A DNA stretch of 64,000 bases from positions 62,001-126,000 of the forward strand of contig NW_024468271.1 of the NCBI RefSeq assembly GCF_002104995.1. The letters are read 5' to 3'. The DNA comes from Linderina pennispora (taxonomy: Eukaryota > Kickxellomycota > Kickxellomycetes > Kickxellales > Kickxellaceae). The number at the start of each line of letters is the position of its first letter. Within the stretch, counting starts at the first letter, position 1. Under the pieces are notes generated by a model. That model was not told where the DNA came from. It ran no database searches and saw only the letters and a list, made by a program, of their open reading frames with translations. This document shows positions 51,109 through 63,352 of the stretch, in pieces. The position numbers and the translations under genes were made by a program.

Positions 51109-51232
51109 TCGACATTGCACCAACAACCATCCGACACGTTCAAATGACCGGTTCGCCGTGATGCCCTTATCGACGTGTCAACCCATGCTGACTAGCAGCC
51201 GAGCTTGCATCGCGAGCAGAGTATTTCTAGTA
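51109..51232 (+). ncRNA. Candidate Fanzor guide-RNA (fRNA/omegaRNA) scaffold
   Basis: The noncoding tail between the nuclease stop and the element end is the best-conserved part between the two copies: about 97% over 100 bp and identical over 56 bp. It contains two adjacent hairpins: GCTG-ACTA-G-CAGC at 51187-51199 and GCTTGC-ATC-GCGAGC at 51203-51217 (six pairs with one G-T). In TnpB and Fanzor systems the guide RNA is made from the 3' part of the element, often overlapping the end of the gene, and its guide is copied from the flank, here starting about 51233. The RNA itself is not observed. Confidence 0.45.
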
Positions 51233-52141
51233 TGTTTATAGGAGACTAGTGTTGATTCAGAAGAATTTTTAATATGGAATTGGCTGAATACGAAAATGTG
51301 TACATGTTCCTGGACTGGGACATTCATCATTGCATCTATATATTATGCGTATAACTGAGTAACCAGTTGTGTAGCCAACATTGATATATTCTAAGTGTGC
51401 CACTCATGCACTAGGCAATGCTACTGAGACATGCCTCTTGCCAGTTTTATTTAAAGAATTTACTGGGACACCTTCCGTGGCAATTAATTCAACATCGTGT
51501 GGTGTTTAAGGCGCACTACTCTTGCACCAATCCAACCACTGTTTTCAGGTTGCACGGGTTCTACCTCTAGTACTGTTATTCCATACATCCAATATATACC
51601 CAGTTGATATATAATCCATATTCGAATCAACAAATTTCCTGACGGAACCTCAGTAGAGGGGCCCTCAGGAATGGATAGGACACCACATAAAAAGTGAAAT
51701 GCTACAAAGGACCAAATGACAATAAACCTTTTCTGCCACTAGCATTGATGAATAAGAATGGCCTTATTTATGACTGTACATTTGCATTACTCAATAATGC
51801 CTAGCACGCCTCATCGCATTATGCAGTGTCTGAAAGAATATCTAGCATCATTATATTGGGTGCAACGCCTCTGCAAGGAACTTCTGGCACAATAGCATGC
51901 AGGTTGCTAACATCAACCGATGCGGGAAATGTCGCATACTCAGAATTCCAAATGGAGCACTTTGTCAGGCGGATACCATGCAAACCTATAATCCGCAACT
52001 GCGAATAACACCGGCCATTTATATATGTACTCATTTGACAGATGATGTTGGCCCATTATCTCACATATCTTGCAAGCACTGCACACCTCAACCACTCAAG
52101 AATTAACTCTTACTGAGCTCGCTTCAAATACCTCCCGCAGA
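51233..52141. other. Right flank of Fanzor copy 2 and FAS promoter
   Basis: About 910 bp, AT-rich. No gene is seen on either strand. The FAS start is taken at 52142, but the frame is open from at least 52070 (a LTLTEL piece resembles the beginning of fungal FAS beta chains), so an upstream mini-exon is possible. Confidence 0.45.
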
Positions 52142-55100
52142 ATGGATCTCTTTACCTGCATGGTTGCGCTCGCATCTGGTGGAGTATCAACCAATATTCC
52201 CATTCCTGGCGACAATTTCCGTGTTGCCAAGGAGCTCGCTACATGTTTCCTAGATGACAGCCCTCCTACTGTCTCTACAGAAATTGAACTCATCGCACTC
52301 TTCTTGGCGTACTGTAACCATCGCAATCCCGATGTGTCCATTGCCGTGTTCCTTCACCTCCATCAAAGATTCTGTGCTGACAAGAACATCCATGTTGTTG
52401 TCCAGCAGCTGAACCTATCTGCTGAGCAAGTGCGCACTGTCCTGAAAGGGTATTACTCGGTCTGGGACACCCTTGAGGCGCGTCAATTGGTGCCGAATGT
52501 CCCTATTCCCGCTATCTTTTCGGATGCAAACTTCAGACTTGCCGCCATGTTTGGCGGGCAGAGCGGAGCAGACAACTGTCTTGATGAAGCAGCGTGGCTC
52601 CTTGACATTTACGGCCCACTGCTGTCGGACTTTGTTACCTACATGTCTGAGTTCCTCAAGCGCGAATCCGCCAACCCTCTGTTGGCGAAAGCCCATTCAC
52701 GTCCATTGGACATTGCTGGCTGGCTTGCTTCTCCCGATACAATGCCGGATGCCAAATATCTGGTAATGGCACCAGTTGCAATACCAGTGCTAGGACTAAT
52801 TCAGGCTATGCATGTGGCTGTCTTGTACAAGACGCTCAATATGAGCCCTGGCGACCTTGTCTCACGCTTTAGTGGTAAGCACAAGCGTTCATCATTGACG
52901 CTAGCGGATGCCATTTATTGAACTTCATCATTACTAGCTGTTCATTTCTACATCTGTAGTTGTAATCGGACACAGCCAGGGTCTACCCATGGCTGCTGCC
53001 TTTGCTTCCGTGACTGACGAGGTGTCATTCTATGCTGCTGCTGAGAAGACACTTGGTATCCTCCTTACGATGCCGGCGATTCTATACGTTGATTTTTCAT
53101 CAAACGCATCGCACACTGGAATTATCGAACTGCCATTATGCTCAGGTGAACTGTCCACGCCTATGATCTCCGTTCGTGGCCTGGATAAGGAAACGCTGGA
53201 GTCATTCATTACTGTGTTTAATGCGGATCGTACAGACGAAATGTCGAAAGTCAGCCTTGCCCTAGTCAATGGTCGGTCATTTTTTATTGTTTCAGGATAC
53301 CCAAACGCTATTTCCCTCTTTGGGCGCTACATCACCAAGCACACCGTCTTGCCAACAGTGGACCAGTCGCGCGTCCGATTTTCCCTACGCAAACCAGTTG
53401 CTGTTGTTACCCCGCTCAGCATATCTGAGCCGTATCACTGCGATCTTCAACTAGAGAACGCGTCTAAAGTGTATGAATTTGTGACTGCCAAAGGGTGGGT
53501 CCTCAACGCTGACGCTCTTCGCATCCAAGTTAATGGTGGGGATGATGGACACGATCTTCGCGATGAAGTCAACATCACCAGATTTTTGGTAGACAGCATG
53601 GTTTGTGCACTGTGTTAACTGGCCAGCAACAGTCAACAACGCTGATGCAGCATACACCATCGATTTCAGTCCAGGAAATTCAGCATTTTTGGGAAATGCG
53701 CCAGGGACATTTTGGATGGTTACGGAAAAAGCTGTTATCAGCACCAGTGCACTTATTTCTGACACCCAGTCACGCATGGGATCCAAGGCTGATTTGTTCA
53801 AGCAGAATATTTCCGATGTCTTCTCAGCGCCAAACTGGCAGAGTGCGTTCGGTCCACGCCTTGTTCAAACTGCGCATGAGGGTCAGCTTCATATTCGCAC
53901 CCGCATGTCACTCACTCTTGGACTTCCACCAGTGATGGTTGCAGGAATGACCCCGACTATGTCCAACGAGCACTTTGTCGCAGCTATCAGCAATGCTGGG
54001 TACCATGTCGAGCTTGCTGGTAGTGGAATCTACACTGAAGTGGGGTTCAGAGAAAGGGTTGAAAATTTGGCCAATCTCGTTGAACCAGGTAGTGGATTCG
54101 CCGTCAACACAGTCTACATGAACAAGAAGCAGTGGGCATTCCAGTATCCCAGTATCCTGCGTATGCGGCGGGAAGGAGTACCAATCACAGGGCTCTGTAT
54201 TGGCGCCAGTGTTCCCTCAGTCGACGTTGCCAACAGTATAATCGCAGAGTTGCGTGACGCGGGAATACGCCATGTTGCGTTCAAGCCCAGGTCAGTTGCT
54301 ACAATTCTCCAGACACTTGTGATTCGCCAGAGCAAACCCAGACTTCCCTGTCATTATTCCAGTGGACTGGCGGTCGTGGTGGTGGTCACCATTCATGTGA
54401 AGACTTCCACGAGCCAATTTTGGAAACCTACAGCAAGATCCGGTCTACTGCCGAATACCATCCTGGTTGTTGGGTCAGGGTTCGGCGATAGCGATGGCAT
54501 TCTGCCATATCTCTCCGGCCAGTGGAGTGTCCAGTTTGGATCATGCACCCATGCCTGTTGACGGAGTATTGCTTGAGTCATGTGTTTTGGCCGCAAAAGA
54601 GAGTGGGCGTCCTTGGAAGCAAAGGAGTTCATTACAGCAGCCACTAGCACTGAATACAGTGAGCGGAGGGCATTATGTACTAGCAATGTCTGGTGGAGTG
54701 ATAACAATTATGTCGGATTTTGGAGAACATGTCCATCTTCTGGCCACTCGAGCTGCACTGGCTCTCAGAGAGCTGAACGACATGATATTCTCAAAACCGT
54801 TAGCTAGCCAGATGCCGATGATCATAGCAAACAAGGACCATATCATAAAGCGGCTCAACGAAGACTTTACGCGGCCATGGTTTGGCAAGAAGTCTGACGG
54901 TCGAGTGGTCGATCTGGAGGAGATGACGTACCTGGAAGTACTCAACCGACTCGTAGAGCTCATGTACAATGCAGACAAGTCCAGGTGGTTGGATGTGTCG
55001 TATGGAAGGTTGTTTGGGGAATTCATTTTGAGGATGGAGGACCGAGTATCTGGATCAGATCTCGCCCGGGCATTTCAATGGACCTCGCAACTTTTGGATC

Positions 55101-58100
55101 CAATTGAAGTCGTTCATTTGTTGGATGAGACGTATCCAGAGATAAGCCGCATCCTTATTGCGCTTGAGGATGTTCAGTATCTGGTCTGGCTTTGCAAGCG
55201 CTCTGGGACCAAGCCAGTCCCCTTCGTTCCTATCCTTGACGCTGACTTGCATGTCTGGATGATGAAAGACATATATTCGCACCATGAAGATTTAGATTCA
55301 GTCGTTGATAGAGATGTCCAGCGCACAATTATTGCCTTGGATTCTGTATCTGCAAAATATGCCACAACAGTCAACGAGCCAGTCAAAGATATACTCGACC
55401 GTGTTTACACCGGGCTAATGGAGAATCTTAGCATAGCGTGAATCCAATAAGGATGCATCCCCAATCTGTACTGTCGAGTATCTTGCACCAGAGCCCTCTC
55501 CAGTATCACTTCCTTCGCCAGTTGCAGTGGCTGTTGAAAGATCAAGCCGCACATACAGGCTCCCGACTGATGCAGCACTGCTTCCAAATCCTGATGTATG
55601 GCTGGAGGCACTGGCTGGTCCTACTCAGAGCTGGCTTCGTGCACTTCTCACATCGCCAGTGGTGGTTCGCAAATCACTGTGTGCTGCAAATCCAATAAGG
55701 CAGGTTCTGCGACCAATGGCTGGGCAGACAGCAGAAGTGTCATCTGATGGCGATAGGCCGGTCAAGCTTGATATCCATGGACCAGCTGGGCTATTGGACA
55801 TTCGCATACAATTTGATGGCGAGAAGAATATTCTGATGATTATTTACCATCGGGTTGGCGAAGAGCAGTTTGAGATTCGGTTCCCGTACATCTACACGCC
55901 ATCCAAACCTGGACTACTTGTTGCTGAAGATATTGAAGGTCGGGATTTATCATACCGCAATGCTTATTTGCGTGCACACGGCCATGCAGTTGGCTCTGGC
56001 GATATAAACTCTGTTGGTATAGAACAGCACTTCTCGGCCGATGCGCTCAAGTCATTCACCATCAGCCAGGAGCTTGTTCAGAAGTACTGTTCTAGTACTC
56101 ACATCACATCAAAGTATTACAAAATGGCAGCCGACGAGCTACAGCTGGCCCCAATGGACATATTTTTCAGCATCGGAATTAGCCAATTGACATCTATCTT
56201 GACCACTCCCCTCTGCACAGAGGTCTCCTTGGGATCATCCACTTGAGCCATAGTACAAAGTATGTAGCAGATGCTTCGCTACTTCATGTTGGAGAAACCA
56301 TAGACTATCAGGTATCACTCACTGCACTTGAAAACATTGAGAGTGGCCAGAAAACAACCCTCACTTCGAGATTTTACCGCAATGGAAACCTCATTGCTAT
56401 AGCTGAAGATGTCTTTGTCATACGCGGCAATATGCAGCATACAACCAAATGTTCCGATCAATGGATGAACCTGTGCGACGCATGCAAATCGAATCAGATG
56501 AGGATGCTACAGCGCTTGGTGCTAAAGAGTGGTTTATATTCAAAGATAGCTCCGAGCCTCTCAGCATTATGCGTGGAGATGTTCTGGAGTTCAGGCTCCA
56601 TTCGCACTACCAGTTCAAATCCAATGGGATCTATTCCAAAATCAAAACAGCCGGACCTGTGTATCGCTTGCTATCCATCCAGAGAATATGAGCATATTGC
56701 TGACGTGTATTACGAGAATAATGATGCTTATGACAACTATGTCATCCAGTTTTTGAATGAAAACCAGCTGAGCGATGCGAGCACAGCGCACTTTGAGTAT
56801 GACAGTACACTGGTATCGCACAAAGGAAATTCAGGTGGTTTGTCCTTTAAAGCACCGTCAGTAAATTGGGAGTTTGCGCATGCCTCTGGCGATCAGAGTA
56901 TGGTGCACACAAACCCGTATGTTGCAGCATATACTGGGGAATCGGAAATGACTTGTCACAGAATGTGGACATCAGCCGCATCTCGCGCTGTTGTTGAGTC
57001 GTGTTGTTGCAGATAGCGACCCTCGGCGCATGCGCTCATACAGCGTCCAGTTTGTTGGAAAGGTCTATCCAGACGACAAACTTCGGGTAGAGCTGGTTCA
57101 CGCGGGGATGAACAACGGATACATGGTTATCGATGGCAAGACTGTAAACCAGAATGGGGAAACAGTGCTGACGCTCACAGCTGAGGTTGCCCAGGCAAAG
57201 ACTGCATATGTCTTTACTGGCCAGGGGTCGCAGTTTGTTGGCATGGGGATGGACCTCTACATGTCATCCACAGCCGCCAGAGATGTGTGGGATCGAGCTG
57301 ATAGGCACATGTTGAAGAACTATGGTGTCTCACTACTGAAAATAGTCCAAGAAAATCCGAGAGAGTACTTGGTTAAGTTTGGTGGCAAGAAAGGCACACC
57401 AATTCGTACACACTACCTCTCTTTGGTGCGTGAATATGACGGCAAGATAGAGCAGCTGATTCCCGGGATCACTCGGTCATCGAAATCATACACGCACCGG
57501 TGTTCAAATGGCCTGCTCAATGCGACACTGTTCACACAGCCGATCCAGACGGTGATGTCGCTAGCTCAGGCTGCAGACATGCGTGCTCATGGTCTTATCC
57601 AGGACGATGCTATTTTCGCTGGCCATTCGCTTGGTGAGTTTGGGTCACTCGCAGCAATTGCTGATATTGTTTCTGTCGAGGATGCGGTCGATATTGCTCT
57701 CTATCGTGGGCTTTTGCTCCATGCTTCAGTAGATCGTGATACCAATGGCGCTCCCAGTATGCGATGGCATCTATCAATCCTCAGCGTGTTCTAGCCTGGC
57801 TTCAGCGAGCTGCACCTGCTCCGAATTGTTGACTGTATTCGTGAGCGGAAAGCAGCAGCTCCTAGAAGTTATCAACTACAATGTCCGAGGGCAGCAATAC
57901 GTTGTCACAGGGCATGTTGAGAGTTTAAATGACATGTGCCTTATTGCGCATGAGATATCCAAAAGGAGTTTGTCATCAGCAGAGCTGGAAGAGGGAAACA
58001 TCCTTCAGGATATAATAGACGGTATTCTCTCTGCAACTCCAGATATGCAGCTACAGGAAGATGGTAGAATAACTACCCGTATCCCTGGCGTTGATGTTCC

Positions 58101-61100
58101 CTCACACTCTAGCCAATTGCTGACAAGTGTTGACACATTCCGTAGCTTGCTTGACCAAAGGATTCCACACGTCCGTAGGCTACATACGTCGCTCTGTGGA
58201 AGATATATTCCTAACTTGTCTGGCCAACCATTTGAGATTACAGAAAACTATTTCAGGCATATCCATGCCATCACCCGCTCACCAGTAATTGAGGATGTCA
58301 TCAATTGTTGGAGTGCAGTCAGCCATAATTCCACAAGTACCAGAATATCACTAGCACGCACGCTCCTGATTGAGCTCTTATCATTCCAGTTTGCTTCGAC
58401 AGTAAAGTGGATTGATACCCAAGACACAATATTCAGAATTTGTTCTGTGAAGCGGCTGGTTGAGATTGGCCCAAGCCCAATACTGTGTCGTATGGCATCT
58501 CAGACTTTGGAAACCGAAAACTGGCTATATGGGGAAGTTGCTATTCTACATGCAAGAAGAGATAAGGATGATGTGTATTACAGTGGCAGGTCTGGAAGGG
58601 AAAGCCTGCTGTACCTACTGACGCATTGTTGCTAACGTCAGCCCAGACCACAAATGGTATACCAAACATTCCAGAAAAACTATCCAGTCCCGAAATTCCT
58701 GCTCTGGAGGAACAGCCATCTCCACTGCCCATTACTCCAACCACAATATCAACTGATAATGATGTGCCGATTCCAACTATTGACATTCTAAGAACAATAG
58801 TCTCTCACAAACTCGCTAAATCCGTGTTCGAAATCAACCCTGGAATGTCAATCAAAGGGTTAGTTGCAGGAAAGTCAATAATTCAAAATGAACTTGTTGG
58901 CGCACTTCAAAAGGAATTCAGCAAGCGAATGCCTGACTACGCAGAGGAGTTGTCCTTGGAGGAGCTCGCAATAAAACTCGGAAGCACTATGGATTCCCTT
59001 GGCAAGTATTCGCAGCTGCTTGTCATTAATTTGCTAACCAGCAAATTCCCGAGCAGATTCACGCTGTCAGCTGCTCGTTCTTATTTGATGGATAAATACG
59101 GGTTGGGTCCTCGTAGACAGGAGGCCGTTCTATCCTTATCAGCTACTATGGAACCCTCAAGTCGGCTTGCAGATGAGGATGCAGCTAAAATCTGGCTGGA
59201 TTCGGCAGTCCAGGTATATGCTAGACATGTGGGGCTGCCATTGACAGCTACAGCAAAAAATAGTGACAATAATGGTATGAGCGCCGGGTCAATTGTTATC
59301 AATAGTGCTGAATTCGACAGGGCTCAGAGGAATCAAAAGAATCTCATCCTTGAGCAAGTAGAGACGCTCGCCAGACATGCAGGACTTGATATACGTCAGG
59401 GTGCTAGGTCAGCTGAAAAGTACCAGGTAAAGTTAGCAACTCTCGAGTCAGACCTCGATGAAATTAAACAAGAGGTTGGCTGCACATTTATCGAAAGGAC
59501 CAAGATGATGTTTGATGCAAACAAAGTCCGTCACTATGACTCATACTGGAACTGGGCCCGCCAGGATGCGTTTGAATGGATTTCTGGCATCCTGAGCGGA
59601 GAGGAGCCAAGTATGGATCGGGGTACATACATGAAACGTATTCATATGCTCAAGAACCGCTCCAATCCTGGACTGCTTTTGATGTTGCAAGCACTCATTT
59701 CGACTCTCCAGACCGCTGATAGCCTGCTCGCACATCGCGCACTAGAGCAAGCTGAGACCATCTATGCAGAATGTAAGGAGTCAGAAAACTCTGCCCCAGT
59801 CTATAAAGGGCTCTCTACTCCAATGCGACCATATGCTGAAGTTACATCAAGGGGTGATATTGTTGGCTCTGAGATTCCCAGAGAGGATGAGCATTCAATA
59901 TATGACTATGTCCAAAATATGAAGCGGACTAGCAATGACGGATTGCCTCTACTGCATATGTATGAGCGGCAGACTGGAAACACCTGGCCATACAGCAAGG
60001 CTAATTCTGAAGAATACTTCAAGTCCATGGAGGAGGCAGCGATAAATGGTATTTCATTTGGGGGCAAGTGTGCATTAGTTACTGGATGTGGAATGGGATC
60101 CATTGGGTCGGGTTTGGTCGAGGGTTTGCTTTCCGGCGGTGCGAAGGTTATTACCACAATGTCCAATTCTTCCCTTGAGTCAGTCCGATTCTTCGAAGAG
60201 ATGTACCGAAAGTTTGGTTCTCGTGGATCCCAGCTAGTCCTTGTCCCATTCAACCAGGCGTCTTCATGTGATGTAGAGGCCCTCATCCAGTATATTTATG
60301 ATAGTGATGGCCTTGGTTGGGATCTGGACTATATTGCCCCATTCGCCGTGTTCCCAGAATGTGGCAAGGATGCAGAGAATATCGACTCTTACTCTGAGCT
60401 GACAATTCGCACCCTCCTGACCAATCTTTTACGGATGATTGGACCAGATTAAGGCGGCTAAGGTAAAGTCTGGGAACACACTGCACCCATCGCTACTTGT
60501 TTTGCCACATTCATCCAATCATGGAATAGCAGGAAATGACGGTATGTATGGTGAAACGAAAGCAGCTTTGCATACACTGTACAACCGCTGGCACACAGAG
60601 TCATGGTCAGAGTACATTTCAATCACTGGCGGCGAGATCGGATGCATCCGTAGCACATACATGTCATCTGATGAAGCGAACATATTTGCATGCATAGAGG
60701 AGATGGGTATCCGTACATTCTCTCATGAGGAGATGTCGTTCAACATACTTTGCCTCCTGTCCCAGCAAATGGAGGATATCGCTCATGACTATCCTTTAAT
60801 TGGGAACTTTAATGGAGGGATGATGTCTATTGACAGCTTTAGGAATACATTACTGGATCGGCGCTTAACACGAATGGCAAATGCCAGTATAATGCGACGT
60901 ATGCACTACGATGCATGTACTGCCATTTCAATCGAACAAAAAGATAGCCCTATATATATGGCGCATGCAAACAAAACGATGCCTCGGGCCCAGCACCGGA
61001 TTGACTCCCCATCCATAAAATCATACGAGCAGCTCGATCACCTAAGATATCTGGAAGGCATGGTTGACTTGGATAAGATTGTTGTTGTGACAGGTTATGG

Positions 61101-63142
61101 AGAAGTTGGGGCATTTGGAAATGCAGCCTTACGCTGGGAGCAAGAGGCGCATGGTATGTTCTCGATGGAAGGCTGCATTGAGTTGGCATGGATGATGGGA
61201 CTGATCAAGAGATTCAGTGGCGATCATCCAGGAACAAGGGGCTACTACATTGGGTGGGTTGATGCAAAAACACAGGAGCCAGTGCATGACAGGGATGTCA
61301 AGGCTAAATACGAGCCGTATATCTTGGAGCACACTGGAATTCGTGTTGTTGAGCCACAAGTTTGGGGTGAGGATGCGGTTGATATGAAGTCATTCATGCG
61401 TGAGCTTCAGATCGATCAGGACATGCCTCCGTTTGAGACCAGCGCCGAGGAAGCAGCCCATTTCAGGCGGGCTAATGGTGAGAAAGTTGACACATGGGAA
61501 AACCCTGATGGAACGTGGTCTGTCAGATTCCTTAAAGGTGCTGTTGTCCATGTGCTAAAGGCAATTGAATATGGCCCTGCAGTTGCTTCACAATTACCGA
61601 CTGGGTGGGATCCAGCTCGACTTGGAATACCCAAAGACCTTGCACAGAATATGGATATAGTAAACCATTACACGCTTATTGCTGCGATGGAGGCCCTCCT
61701 TAGATCAGGGATAACTGATCCTTATGAGCTCTATCAATATTTCCATGTTTCGAAAGTTGGGCATGCTGTTGGCTCTTGCTATGGAGGTACACAGAGCAAT
61801 GTCAATATGATACGCAACAGATATCTGGATAAAGGTGTAAGCTCCGATGTGTTTATCGAAAGCACTATCAACAATATCAGCGCATGGCTCAATAGGCTTC
61901 TATTCTCAGCATCTGGTCCATTAAAGCCGACAGTAGGCGCATGTGCCACTTCGGCAATTGCACTAGATCTTGCTGCTGAATCGATCATTCTGGGTAAAGC
62001 GGATGTCATGATCGCTGGTGCTGGAGAAGGGTTTGCAAATGATACTGCATATGAGTTCAATGTGATGAGCGCCACAGCAAGTGCCAGTGATGAGCTAAGA
62101 AAGGGGAGAGCCCCACAGGAAATATCGAGACCATGCACATCTACCAGATGTGGATTCACCGAGGGCTATGGCTCAGGTATTTCCATTCTAATGTCGGCAT
62201 CTGCTGCACTTAAAATCGGGGCACCCATATATGGCATTTTAGCCATGTCTGCAACTGCTACAGACAAGTCAACGCGCAATAATACCAGCTCCAGGCCAAG
62301 GAATACTGTCGATAGGGAGGGGAAGCCTTACTCCTTCGGACCATCAGTTGCTTGACATTAATTTCCGGAGGCAGATGCGCGACCAGCAATTAGCAGCACT
62401 TGATACTTTGGCTGGCTGTCATATGGTTGAAAAGATGAAAAACAGGATGAAATCAGCATGGGGCAACGACTTTTACAAAATGGGCAAATCAATATCGCCT
62501 CTGCATGCGGCACTTGCAACATGGGGTCTTGATGCAGATGATATTGGGCTATCGTCATTCCATGGGACATCCACGGAGCTGAATGATAAGAATGAATCTA
62601 ACATTGTCAGCACACTTTTGAAGCAGCTTGGACGAACGCCTGGTCTTCCTATTCCTGTAGTGTGCCAGAAATGGATTCTTGGCCATATGAAAGGCGCATC
62701 AGCGACTTGCTCTATGCATGGGATTTTGCAGTCGATGACGACGGGGCTGATTCCAGGAAATAGGAATGCTGACAATATCGATAAAGATTTTGAGCAGTTT
62801 GAGTATCTTGTCTATCCAAGCAAGACTATCCATGTGCCAGCTGTCAAGGCCGCACTTTTCACATCGTTTGGTTTCAGCCAGTCAAATGGAGCAGGACTTA
62901 TCGTTCATCCAGACTACCTATTCGCAGCACTATCAAACGATGAGCTGGATGAATACAGGGCCAAAGTCGATGAGCGCATGAAGAGATCGACCCGCTACTG
63001 GCAGGGAGCACTTCTTGGAAACCACACATATTTACAGACAAAGGATGCAGCACCATTCACGCCAGATCAAGAGACAGCAGTGTTCCTGGACTCTAATGTA
63101 AGGGCTATATTTGACTCAAAAACCAATACGTACCACTTCTAA
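52142..63142 (+). CDS. Single-chain fungal type I fatty-acid synthase (AT-ER-DH-MPT-ACP-KR-KS, no PPT)
   Basis: About 3,600 codons in the fungal FAS order. AT: GHSQG, Ser at 52974, just after a clean intron (52875-52959, phase 1). [17 protein letters not shown] and the flavin/His motif [10 protein letters not shown] at 54366-54395. DH: GDQSMVH, Asp at 56891 and His at 56906. [17 protein letters not shown] and GHSLGEF, Ser at 57627, with the malonyl-binding Arg in LYRGLL. One open frame then crosses the normal beta/alpha border (VEDVINCW region to [17 protein letters not shown], about 58290-58410), so the subunits are fused. [12 protein letters not shown], Ser at 58875. [12 protein letters not shown] and GMYGETK, Tyr at 60547. 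KS: GACATSA, Cys at 61942, FHGTST and GHMKGAS. The protein stops where the PPT domain should begin. At least ten frame changes occur (for example near 53606, 54350, 55435, 56240, 57010, 60440, 62345) without stops replacing catalytic residues. Confidence 0.88.
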
Positions 63143-63352
63143 TACCGCTTAACAGAGTTCTGTGCGCCTTCCATCTAGTTTTCATTTACCAAGTTTATGT
63201 AGAGTAATAAACATAGTCGGGATCGATTGTGTTTTATGCGAGAGAACTAGATAGCAGTAGATGAGTTGGCTGATCCAGATTAGGCAATAGCCTCAAAGCA
63301 AAACATCCACTTATCAAGCTGGTTGAACTAATCAGCCTTCTCTTTGACGTTA

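Larger units (their letters stand above)
47906..51232 (+). mobile_element. Full-length Fanzor element (copy 2)
   Basis: About 3.3 kb delimited by comparison with copy 1: similarity begins at ATCTTTACCTATATATAAG (47906) and ends at TTCTAGTA (51232), and the outer flanks are unrelated. Contents: a 610-bp 5' region, one nuclease gene, and a 124-bp 3' noncoding tail. No transposase is present, so mobilisation would need one in trans. The first 21 bp form a small palindrome (ATCTT...AAGAT), and 20 bp further in lies the fully conserved AAGTGTCCGACCGTCCGCTA with a repeated GTCCG. The 3' end has two hairpins. No terminal inverted repeats or target duplication are visible, as in IS607/TnpB-type elements. 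Confidence 0.9.

Noticed and set aside
47906..51232. Terminal inverted repeats for the Fanzor element
   Set aside because: The two ends were compared in reverse complement and share only isolated short strings.
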